Shown here one piece after another: positions 1 through 5,901 of a DNA stretch of 7,373 nucleotides. The translations under genes were made by a program, and so were the position numbers. Below the pieces are notes generated by a model, which ran no database searches, was not told the DNA's origin, and saw only the letters and a list, made by a program, of their open reading frames with translations. The first letter of the stretch is position 1, and each line of letters begins with the position of its first letter. This DNA is from CBDVAK01 sp965371945 (lineage in GTDB: Bacteria > Pseudomonadota > Gammaproteobacteria > Competibacterales > JAHEDQ01). Location of the stretch: positions 1 to 7,373 of the forward strand of contig CBDVAK010000169.1 of NCBI GenBank assembly GCA_965371945.1, in the 5' to 3' direction.

Positions 1-2
1 TG

Positions 3-1175
3 TTCGGGCGCAACGGGCACCCGGTGCGAGCCACCATTTCGGATATGGGGCCGTTGATCCTCGGCAACCTGATGGAACTCAACGAAACCCAGTCGGGTGT
101 GCTCTATGTGGCTTTCAGGATAGCTGACGACCAGGGTTTGCTGCTGCTCGACCTCAAGGATCTGCGCGCCATGTTGGGCTGGATCTCCACCAGCCGTCGC
201 GAGCTGCAATCGGAATACGGCAGCCTGCCAAGCGCCAGTGTCGCGGCGATACAGCGTCGTGTACTGGTGCTGGAGGAACAGGGCGCGAGTCAGTTCTTTG
301 GCGAACCAACTCTCGATCTCGCCGACCTGATGCGCCACGATTTCTCGGGGCAGGGCGTGGTCAGCGTGCTCGATGCCACCTCCCTGATGCCCATGCCGCG
401 TCTGTACACGACCTTTCTGTTGTGGTTGCTTTCCGAACTATTCGAACAGTTGCCGGAGGTCGGGGATGTCGATCGGCCTGGGCTGGTGTTCTTTTTCGAC
501 GAGGCCCACCTGCTCTTCGATCGGGCGCCGCGAGCGCTGCTCGACAAGATCGAACAGGTTGTGAGGTTGATCCGTTCCAAGGGCGTCGGAGTCTATTTCG
601 TCAGCCAGAATCCGATGGACATACCCGAGGACGTGCTGGGGCAACTCGGCAACCGGGTGCAGCACGCGTTGCGCGCCTACACGCCCAAGGATCAGCGCGC
701 GGTGCGGGCTGCCGCACAGACTTTCCGGCCCAACCCGGCGTTGGATACCGCCCAGGCAATTACCGAACTGAAGGTTGGCGAGGCGCTGGTGTCGACGCTG
801 GATGATGAGGGTGCGCCCACCGTGGTGCAGCGCACGCGTATTCGTCCACCGGCCTCGCGCATGGGAGCGCTGACTGCCACCGAGCGTCGACAACAGCTCG
901 GCCGCTCGCCACTGAGCGGTCGCTATGATCAGTCCGTGGACCGCGAATCCGCCTACGAGTTGCTCAAGACCCGTGCCGCGAGAACGGTCGAGCCACAGTC
1001 CGGAAAGAAGGATAGGGCTGCGCGGTCGCCTGCCGCCTCCGGCAAGGGGCGCGCACCAAGCTTGGAGGAGTTGCTGGCATCGGCGGCCGGCAGTGCCGTG
1101 CGTTCAATCGGTACGCAGTTCGGCCGCCAGTTGGCCAGGGGGTTGCTGGGTTCGCTGCTGGGTGGGAGGCGCTAG
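3..1175 (+). CDS. yjgR: YjgR-type DUF853 HerA-like ATPase, C-terminal part (5' end outside window)
   Basis: The reading frame is open from the left edge, and residues before the first in-window start codon (FGRNGHPVR) continue the conserved family sequence, so the true start lies upstream. About 390 residues are present; YjgR proteins are about 500 long, so the missing ~110 should carry Walker A. Visible landmarks are the conserved RATISDMGPLIL block near the start, a Walker B strand with acidic pair (LVFFFDEAHLLF, about 483-518), a sensor-like stretch VYFVSQNPMDIPEDV (about 592-636) and GNRVQHALRAYTPKDQ, whose Arg may act in trans on the neighbouring subunit. The family belongs to the HerA/FtsK P-loop ATPases, probably hexameric and cytoplasmic; its cellular role is not firmly established. 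The C-terminus is a low-complexity basic linker followed by a Gly/Leu/Arg-rich amphipathic end (RQLARGLLGSLLGGRR). It converges on the small minus-strand gene. Family assignment is confident; function is not. Confidence 0.9.
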   Translation, partial: FGRNGHPVRATISDMGPLILGNLMELNETQSGVLYVAFRIADDQGLLLLDLKDLRAMLGWISTSRRELQSEYGSLPSASVAAIQRRVLVLEEQGASQFFGEPTLDLADLMRHDFSGQGVVSVLDATSLMPMPRLYTTFLLWLLSELFEQLPEVGDVDRPGLVFFFDEAHLLFDRAPRALLDKIEQVVRLIRSKGVGVYFVSQNPMDIPEDVLGQLGNRVQHALRAYTPKDQRAVRAAAQTFRPNPALDTAQAITELKVGEALVSTLDDEGAPTVVQRTRIRPPASRMGALTATERRQQLGRSPLSGRYDQSVDRESAYELLKTRAARTVEPQSGKKDRAARSPAASGKGRAPSLEELLASAAGSAVRSIGTQFGRQLARGLLGSLLGGRR

Positions 1176-1195
1176 CAAGAGGAGAAACAAATAGC

Positions 1196-1223
1196 CGACA
1201 GTCCGCGGCGGAACGGACTGTCA
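1196..1223 (-). terminator. Strong hairpin between convergent genes, probable terminator
   Basis: GACAGTCCG (1197-1205) and CGGACTGTC (1214-1222) form a perfect 9-bp stem with the 8-nt loop CGGCGGAA. Read leftward, the stem is followed by GGCTATTTGTTTCTCC, a moderately T-rich tail, so it best suits termination of the minus-strand 61-residue gene ending 59 nt away. Read rightward, no T-run follows, so for the YjgR gene it could act only as a weak or Rho-assisted terminator or as an mRNA-end stabiliser. The symmetry is directly visible; the terminator role is inferred. Confidence 0.6.
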
Positions 1224-1256
1224 ACGCAGACCATCGACGCCGGGCATCAACTACTT

Positions 1257-1274
1257 CGCGGCGGTCAGGCCGCG
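1257..1274. repeat. Short GC-rich inverted repeat
   Basis: CGCGGC (1257-1262) and GCCGCG (1269-1274) pair across a 6-nt loop in the gap between the two convergent genes. Outer bases TTCGC (1255-1259) and GCGAA (1275-1279) offer an alternative pairing. It may be a second element of the termination region, but no T-tract is attached in either direction and GC-rich DNA gives such pairs by chance. Confidence 0.3.
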
Positions 1275-1281
1275 GCGAAAA

Positions 1282-1467
1282 TCAATTGTCGCTGAGTATC
1301 GCGACGCCGGCCAGATCGTCGAGGCTGCCGCGGTCATAGCAGGGCAGATGATCCTGGCGATACCAGTCGGTGCGATAGGCTTCCTGCCGCGGCTGCTTGG
1401 CAGTCTTCGAATACCGCAATACGCTGAGTAGCAATTTCGACGTGGTAAGGCTTAACACCGGGCTCAT
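1282..1467 (-). CDS. Small protein of unknown function, 61 residues
   Basis: I do not recognise this gene. The chosen ATG at 1467 has a good Shine-Dalgarno, AAGGA at 1479-1475, seven nucleotides upstream. The frame stays open to 1728, but that extension would overlap the permease gene by 37 nt and crosses AT-rich, structured DNA that looks regulatory. The product MSPVLSLTTSKLLLSVLRYS... has a mildly hydrophobic, basic N-terminal helix (about residues 5-20), a basic polar middle (KTAKQPRQEAYRTDWYRQDH) and an acidic end (DRGSLDDLAGVAILSDN). The last part faintly recalls the C-terminal 'LDDR.L.DIG' portion of DUF1127 (YjiS-like) small proteins, but not closely enough to assign it. There is one Cys (residue 43) and no clear signal peptide. 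It follows the five-gene unit in the same direction, but 224 nt away and with its own leader, so it is probably transcribed separately. Confidence 0.6.
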   Translation of the reverse strand: MSPVLSLTTSKLLLSVLRYSKTAKQPRQEAYRTDWYRQDHLPCYDRGSLDDLAGVAILSDN

Positions 1468-1478
1468 GATCGTTTCCT

Positions 1479-1558
1479 TGCCCGTATCCGCCGGGCAGCA
1501 TGTCTCATTCGTAGGTTGGAGGGTCACTCTGATGACAGGGTTGACCTCCAATGCCCGG
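1479..1558 (-). promoter_or_regulatory. Structured 5' leader with alternative pairings, upstream of the 61-residue gene
   Basis: In minus-strand RNA sense, segment A (CCGGGCA, 1558-1552) is followed directly by TTGGAGG (1551-1545). The latter pairs with CCTCCAA (1522-1516), with three further pairs, TCA/TGA (1544-1542 with 1526-1524), after a one-base bulge. Segment B (TGCCCGG, 1497-1491) can pair with A (7 bp), giving a 14-bp interrupted helix with an 18-nt bulge. Alternatively, the first six bases of B pair with segment C (CGGGCA, 1484-1479) in a hairpin with a 7-nt loop. C runs into the Shine-Dalgarno AAGGA (1479-1475). The A:B and B:C states exclude each other, as in attenuators and translational switches. 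The complementarities are read directly; a regulatory role is inference, and I match it to no known riboswitch class. Confidence 0.4.
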
Positions 1559-1569
1559 GGATGATAGGG

Positions 1570-1612
1570 GTTCATGCATGAACGGTGTGTGAACGGAATG
1601 TCAAAATTCCGT
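1570..1612 (-). promoter_or_regulatory. Palindrome and direct-repeat cluster with a possible promoter
   Basis: A perfect 14-bp palindrome, GTTCATGCATGAAC, lies at 1570-1583. On the plus strand TGAACGG occurs twice, at 1579-1585 and 1590-1596, with an 11-bp period that places the copies on about the same helix face; the first overlaps the palindrome. An inverted repeat ACGGAAT/ATTCCGT (1593-1599 with 1606-1612, 6-nt loop) follows. On the minus strand a perfect -35 consensus TTGACA lies at 1604-1599, but the hexamer 17 bp on (TCATGC, 1581-1576, inside the palindrome) is a poor -10. A regulated promoter with an operator over the -10 region would fit. It lies about 110 nt upstream of the 61-residue gene and is notably AT-richer than the coding DNA around it. 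Confidence 0.35.
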
Positions 1613-1691
1613 GAAATTATGAGGTATCTTCGCTTTCTTACCGTTTTGTAAGGAATTATCTGATCAGTAGCGAGCAAATTTCGGAACTCAC

Positions 1692-2915
1692 TCAATCGAT
1701 CATGGGACCCGCCACCGTCAATACCCACAGGCTGATGATCAGTGCACCCGCAATATTCATTGCCAGACCGGCCAGCAGCATCCGCACAAAGGACACGCCG
1801 CGTATGCCCCCGAAAGCGAGGCCGTTTACGCCGGTTGCAATCGGGCTCATGAAGGCGGCAGTGCTCGACAACGACACCACCAGCAGTATGGGCAGGGCCG
1901 GCACGCCCGCGGTCAGCGCCAACGGCGGGATCATCACGAACAGGCTGAGTTGGACCGCGGTATTACTCAACAGTTCGGTGGCGAAGGTGGTGATGAGAGC
2001 GAGCAGCAGGTAGATCTCCAGCGCTGCGGATCCAGATGGGATCCAGTCCTGTGCGAGTTGCGCAAACCAGGGCCCCGCTCCGCTCACATAGAGCAACAAC
2101 GCCACGGCCACGGAGATACCGACAAACAGAAACCCCCGCAGTGGCAGGTTGCTGTAGAGATCGGCAATCGTCAGCAGGTGCTCGCGGCGGCCGCTTGCCG
2201 CATTGGCGACAGGAACCATGAACAGCACCACCAGCAGACCTGCGGTTATCAGCGCACTGGCTACCAGCACCGGGATCTCGTGGCGGGGCATCTCGACGAT
2301 CAGGGCTGACAGCAGAATGGAGGAGAGAAAGTAGAAGATGCTGAGGATGGCGGCGATACGCCGGTGTGGATGGCTGTCGCTGTTGAGATCGATATGGTGG
2401 CTGAGCCGGCTGCTATCGTAGCGCCAGCTACGGAAGCTGACCACGATCACCAGCCAGGCCACCAGCACCAGTATCACTACCAGTGGTACGCCCCACAGCA
2501 GCCACAGGCTGAAACCGAGATTGTCGGCGCCTGCAATGGCGTTGAGTTCCGCAAAACTGGCCAGAATCCCGTTGGCAGGGGTGGCGGTGATAGAGCCCAT
2601 GCCACCTATGTTGGCGCCGTAGATGGTTGCCAACGCCAACATCGTCGGGATTGCAGGGGCCTCGGGGTAGTGTTTCTGGTAGTAACTGCGCAGTAGTTCA
2701 AGCACCGGTAGCAGGGTCAGCACGGTGATGGCGTTGGGGATCAGTAGCGACAGAAAGGCCGATACTGCGATGATACTGAGCAGGGCGCCGGTCAGCGAGT
2801 CGTGGCCGCGGTCGAGAAACCAGGCAACCACGACCTGCGGCATGCCGGTCTTGATGATGAGCCGTGATATCAGGAATCCGGAACTGAAAAAAAACAGCAG
2901 TTGCAGCTTGTCCAT
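1692..2915 (-). CDS. DASS/SLC13-type anion (dicarboxylate) permease
   Basis: A 407-residue polytopic inner-membrane protein. The ATG at 2915 begins four bases after the sirtuin stop codon and has the Shine-Dalgarno GGGAG at 2929-2925, nine nucleotides upstream; an in-frame start at 2963 would lie inside the sirtuin gene. The two-fold repeat typical of the divalent-anion:sodium symporter family is visible. In the first half LIPNAITVLTLLP (about residues 58-70) and ATIYGANIGGMGSITATPAN (96-115) correspond to a substrate/sodium hairpin. In the second half ELLSNTAVQ (314-322, with the SNT motif) and FMSPIATGVNGLAFGG (355-370) are the partner hairpin. Hydrophobic segments fill most of the remainder, with a polar loop at about 161-187. 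Relatives carry di- or tricarboxylates or sulfate; the exact substrate cannot be read here. It is probably the last gene of the five-gene unit. It is a little shorter than the usual 430-480 residues, mainly at the N-terminus. Confidence 0.85.
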   Translation of the reverse strand: MDKLQLLFFFSSGFLISRLIIKTGMPQVVVAWFLDRGHDSLTGALLSIIAVSAFLSLLIPNAITVLTLLPVLELLRSYYQKHYPEAPAIPTMLALATIYGANIGGMGSITATPANGILASFAELNAIAGADNLGFSLWLLWGVPLVVILVLVAWLVIVVSFRSWRYDSSRLSHHIDLNSDSHPHRRIAAILSIFYFLSSILLSALIVEMPRHEIPVLVASALITAGLLVVLFMVPVANAASGRREHLLTIADLYSNLPLRGFLFVGISVAVALLLYVSGAGPWFAQLAQDWIPSGSAALEIYLLLALITTFATELLSNTAVQLSLFVMIPPLALTAGVPALPILLVVSLSSTAAFMSPIATGVNGLAFGGIRGVSFVRMLLAGLAMNIAGALIISLWVLTVAGPMID

Positions 2916-2919
2916 GGCG

Positions 2920-3747
2920 TCAGGCTCCCAGCGCCCGGGCCAGAGTCTCGAGCGTGTCGCCACTGGCTCGTTCCACTTTGATGGTAAACAGCTCGTCGGC
3001 GCGGGTCAGACCGATGTTGATCGCCATGATGGGAATTCCCAGCTGCACGGCCCGGGTACAGAAACGGTAGCCGGAAAAGACCTTGAGTGATGAGCCGACC
3101 ACCAGCATCGCGTCACTTTCCTCCAGAGCTGCGAAAGCGCGTGCCACGCGATGTGCGGGTACGGACTCGCCGAAGAACACCACCGAGGGTTTGAGGATAC
3201 CGCCGCATTGCTCGCATTCCGGTACCTGGAAACCCCGATGCCAGCGGCCCTCGAGGTGGGCGTCCCCGTCTGGCGCTGTGATCGCGGCCGCATTCGCGCA
3301 GTGCGGGTTGGCGGCCCTCAGTCGTTGTTGCAGAGCCGCTCGGCGGGAGTGTCGCCGGCAGTCCATGCATTCCACCGTGTCCAACCGTCCGTGCAGATCG
3401 ATGACCGCACGGCTGCCGGCGCGCTGGTGCAGGCGGTCGACGTTTTGGGTAACGAGATGATGGATCAAGCCGTGGTGTTCCAGTCTTGCCAGCGCCTTGT
3501 GCGTGGCTCCCGGTTGTGCCGCTGCGAACCGCTCCCAGCCCACCAGGCTGCGGGCCCAGTAGCGCTGGCGGGTTTGTGGCCGGGATATGAAATCCTGGTA
3601 TTGCACGGGCTGGCGCTGTTTCCAATCGCCGTTGTGGTCGCGGTAGTCCGGAATGCCGGACTCCGTGCTGCAGCCGGCGCCGCTCAGTACGAACAGTTTT
3701 CGAGATCCGGATAATAACCGGCAAAGCTTTTGTAGCGCGGAGTTCAA
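2920..3747 (-). CDS. Sir2-family NAD-dependent protein deacylase (class II type)
   Basis: A 275-residue sirtuin that removes acyl groups from lysine using NAD+, in the cytoplasm. Seen in order: the NAD-binding motif GAGCSTESGIPDYRD (residues 23-37); TQNVDRLHQRAG (100-111) with the Gln, Asn and Asp that contact NAD; LHGRL with catalytic His119; two zinc-binding pairs C127-x2-C130 and C178-x2-C181; KPSVVFFGESVP (186-197); VGSSLKVFSGYRF (217-229); and AINIG (242-246). The GAG.STESGIPDYR signature matches SIRT4-like class II sirtuins rather than E. coli CobB, so the preferred acyl group is uncertain. No ATG precedes the motif. I chose the TTG at 3747, which overlaps the TGA of the upstream kinase gene as TTGA and gives a normal length; a GTG at 3810 would add 21 atypical Arg/Pro-rich residues inside the kinase gene. 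Translation is probably coupled to the kinase. Function class is confident, start moderately so. Confidence 0.92.
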   Translation of the reverse strand: MNSALQKLCRLLSGSRKLFVLSGAGCSTESGIPDYRDHNGDWKQRQPVQYQDFISRPQTRQRYWARSLVGWERFAAAQPGATHKALARLEHHGLIHHLVTQNVDRLHQRAGSRAVIDLHGRLDTVECMDCRRHSRRAALQQRLRAANPHCANAAAITAPDGDAHLEGRWHRGFQVPECEQCGGILKPSVVFFGESVPAHRVARAFAALEESDAMLVVGSSLKVFSGYRFCTRAVQLGIPIMAINIGLTRADELFTIKVERASGDTLETLARALGA

Positions 3748-5078
3748 TACAGCGCCAGACAGGGTTTGATCAGGGCGTTGACGTCGACGCGGGCGCGGAT
3801 CCGCGCGCACAGCAGAAACGAGCCGATCAGCTTGCGGTGCAGAAACACGGTTTCCGCCGGTGGCGCGCGCAGATAGCCCTTTTCGAATGCCAGCTCGATG
3901 CCACTTTCGTGGGCTCGGGCGGGTAGATCCGATGTGCCGAAATCATAGGGGCCCCGATGGCGCAAGGGTTCGCAGATCAACATGATCAGGTCGATCGCGG
4001 CCTCGCTACGGGGCCGTGGATCGTCGTCGCGTAGATAGCCGATGTCGATCGCGCCCTGACGAATACCCGTGCGATCGTCGTCGATGATGGCCTGCGTGAC
4101 CTGCGCGAAGCGACGGGTGAAGCCGGTCTCGAAACGGCGTGCCGCGCCCAGATCCAGCAGGGCCAGCCGATCACGCTCGAAATCATAGAGATAATTGGCG
4201 AAATTGGGGTCGGTCTGCATAAAGCGAAACTCGAACAGTTCCCGGAACAGCAGACGTTCCAGGCTGTGACCGACCCGGTCGCGTAACGATTGCGGGGTGC
4301 CCGGCTCGCCCAGTTCGTCGATGGGGCTGCCATTGGCGTAGTCCATCGCCAGCACCCGCCGGGTGCTGTAGTCGGCGTGTACCCGCGGCACCCACAACAA
4401 CGGATCGTCGACCACCAGCTCGCGGTAGTGCTTCAGGTTGGCCGCTTCCTGCAGATAGTCGGCCTCCTGGTGCAGTTGTCGCTTGGCCTCGGCCATCAGG
4501 GATGAGACGTCGAGTTCCACCGGCAGGATGTTGAGCATCCGCAACAGCACCGCGACGTTGTCGACATCGCTGCCGATACTGCGGGCGACACCCGGATACT
4601 GGACCTTGAGCGCCATGTGCCTGCCGTCAACAGCCCGGGCATAGTGCACTTGGCCAATGGAGGCGGCGGCGATCGGTTCGTAGTCGAACTCGGTGAAGCG
4701 GCTCTCCCAGCCCTTGCCATATTCACGCCCCATCAGGCGCCGCAGCTGCTCCTCCGGCATGGCGTCGGCGCGTGCGCGCAGGACTGCCAGTGCCTCGGAG
4801 AATTCCGCTGGCAACACGTCGCCCCCTTCCATCGACAACAGTTGGCCGAGCTTCATGGCTGCACCGCGCAGGTGTGACAATCGCTCGGCCAGCTTGCGGG
4901 CGCTCTTGCCGGTCAGAAACACACTGGAACGCGCACTGTTGTTCTTTTGAGTCAGGCGCCGGGCGCTCTCGGCCAGTCCACCCGCCGCGAATTCACCCGC
5001 GATCAGACCAAACCGCATCATTCGGCCGATACGACTGGTCGGGACACGCGATCGTCGGCGATTCGGGGAGTCGCTCAA
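3744..5078 (-). CDS. ABC1/UbiB (AarF, ADCK)-family atypical kinase
   Basis: A 444-residue protein of the ABC1 protein-kinase-like family, whose members support ubiquinone synthesis or lipid homeostasis. Seen in order: a family-typical N-terminus (SDSPNRRRSRVPTSRIGR); the KxGQ motif KLGQ (76-79) that occludes the active site; the Ala-rich nucleotide loop AAASIGQVH (137-145); the ATP-site Lys158 in MALKVQYPGV; the ExD motif E205-A-D207; the catalytic loop TDPNFANYL (289-297) with D290 and N295; and the metal-binding DLG (309-311) in place of DFG. The frame is open upstream to 5411 inside the preceding gene, but homology starts only here. The TTG at 5078 has GGAG (5093-5090) upstream at 11-nt spacing. 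It lies 29 nt after the DUF1566 gene and overlaps the sirtuin start by 4 nt. No membrane segment is evident, unlike E. coli UbiB, so this is a paralogous group rather than clearly UbiB itself. Confidence 0.88.
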   Translation of the reverse strand: MSDSPNRRRSRVPTSRIGRMMRFGLIAGEFAAGGLAESARRLTQKNNSARSSVFLTGKSARKLAERLSHLRGAAMKLGQLLSMEGGDVLPAEFSEALAVLRARADAMPEEQLRRLMGREYGKGWESRFTEFDYEPIAAASIGQVHYARAVDGRHMALKVQYPGVARSIGSDVDNVAVLLRMLNILPVELDVSSLMAEAKRQLHQEADYLQEAANLKHYRELVVDDPLLWVPRVHADYSTRRVLAMDYANGSPIDELGEPGTPQSLRDRVGHSLERLLFRELFEFRFMQTDPNFANYLYDFERDRLALLDLGAARRFETGFTRRFAQVTQAIIDDDRTGIRQGAIDIGYLRDDDPRPRSEAAIDLIMLICEPLRHRGPYDFGTSDLPARAHESGIELAFEKGYLRAPPAETVFLHRKLIGSFLLCARIRARVDVNALIKPCLALY

Positions 5079-5109
5079 GTTGGGTTTGTCTCCAGGTTGG
5101 GTTTGTCTC
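5076..5109 (-). repeat. 17-bp tandem duplication over the ABC1 translation start
   Basis: In minus-strand sense GAGACAAACCCAACCTG (5109-5093) is followed at once by GAGACAAACCCAACTTG (5092-5076), identical at 16 of 17 positions. The first copy begins inside the TGA stop of the DUF1566 gene. The junction creates GGAG, the likely Shine-Dalgarno, and the second copy ends in the TTG used as the ABC1 start; the first copy has CTG at that position. The unit is not a multiple of three, but it lies between the genes apart from its two ends, so no protein need be disrupted. Confidence 0.85.
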
Positions 5110-5887
5110 AGGGGACGCTGACCAGGCGGATATGGTAGTCCAGAACCTTGCGCCCGCCGAACGATGTGCCGTTGAAGAAATCGACATACATCATCAGTTG
5201 CGGATTGCGTTTCAGCGTGGTCGCGGTCATGTAGCGGTAGGAGCGAGTGTGGATGAAGATGCGCTGATTGATAACCGGGTCGTAGTAGTCGCGGTCCAGC
5301 AGAGTGTCCAGTTCGGCAAAGGTCGGCAACCGCCAGTCGTTGCGGCCGCATAGTTCCAGTGAGTTGATTTCCGCAATGTAGCCGCGTGAGTCGCAACTCG
5401 AGAACAGGCACTCGCCACCGTCCTCCCGGCCCGACTCTCCCGCATTCGGGTCGTACCAGCTGTAAGTGTGGTCGTTGTCGCGCACACCGCCGTCAAAGCG
5501 TTTGACCTCCCATATCAGCCCGGATTCGACATCGCGGGCGCAGTGCCAGCTATCGGCATCCTCCGGTAGCGGTTGGCCCCGGTAGTCGAGCTTCGCATAC
5601 CGGGTGCCGGTCTGCTGGCGGTTGGTGCGTTGTTTGATGGTGATCATCAACGGCGCCTGATTCCCCGCTGGTTGCGCCACCGGTGGTTCCGCCGGCGGTT
5701 TCACTACCTCGTTCACGAGCTGAGGTGGTGCGGGGGAGGGTCCGGCAAACGGGCTTTGCACTGTCGATTCCGGGGTTGGCAATGCCGATCCTGATACAGG
5801 AGCCTGTTCGACCGTCGGCCGCCAAAGCAGCCAGGCCAGTGCCGTGAACGCAGCCAGTATTCCCACCACCAGCAAGACGCGTGGCAT
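5108..5887 (-). CDS. Membrane-anchored DUF1566 (Lcl C-terminal domain) protein
   Basis: A 259-residue protein. Residues 4-22 (VLLVVGILAAFTALAWLLW) form one hydrophobic helix after a short N-terminus, most likely an uncleaved signal anchor, with no lipobox seen. A Pro/Ala/Ser-rich linker (about 28-80) leads to a globular domain from about 95 to the end, placed in the periplasm. The domain shows the DUF1566 pattern: SGLIWEVKR (122-130), TYSWYDP (141-147), GRNDWRLPTFAELDTLLD (181-198), and the closing strands HIRLVSVP. Cysteines at 116, 160, 165 and 180 could form disulfides. DUF1566 occurs in secreted and surface proteins, often in many paralogues; its biochemical role is not established, so none is assigned. 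The ATG at 5887 lies 14 nt after the SDR stop, with only a weak GAGCGGA-like ribosome site, suggesting coupling to the SDR gene. Confidence 0.85.
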   Translation of the reverse strand: MPRVLLVVGILAAFTALAWLLWRPTVEQAPVSGSALPTPESTVQSPFAGPSPAPPQLVNEVVKPPAEPPVAQPAGNQAPLMITIKQRTNRQQTGTRYAKLDYRGQPLPEDADSWHCARDVESGLIWEVKRFDGGVRDNDHTYSWYDPNAGESGREDGGECLFSSCDSRGYIAEINSLELCGRNDWRLPTFAELDTLLDRDYYDPVINQRIFIHTRSYRYMTATTLKRNPQLMMYVDFFNGTSFGGRKVLDYHIRLVSVP

Positions 5888-5901
5888 TGTCGCGGTTCCG
5901 C

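Noticed and set aside
1634..1652. CTTAC/GTAAG mini-hairpin as terminator of the five-gene unit
   Set aside because: The stem is five weak pairs with no T-run on the leftward side, so it does not support a terminator call.
1660..1667. CTGATCAG palindrome after the permease gene
   Set aside because: Eight bases only, including a common GATC core; not extended and easily due to chance.
1468..1728. N-terminal extension of the small minus-strand gene to 148 residues
   Set aside because: It would overlap the permease, runs through AT-rich palindromic DNA, and lacks a good ribosome site, while the inner ATG at 1467 has one.
3113..3724. Alternative minus-strand frame of 203 codons inside the sirtuin gene
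   Set aside because: Shadow frame; the sirtuin frame has every catalytic and zinc motif and no frameshift.
5079..5411. N-terminal extension of the ABC1 gene by 111 residues
   Set aside because: This stretch is inside the DUF1566 coding region in another frame and has no similarity to ABC1 N-termini; family sequence begins at the TTG at 5078.
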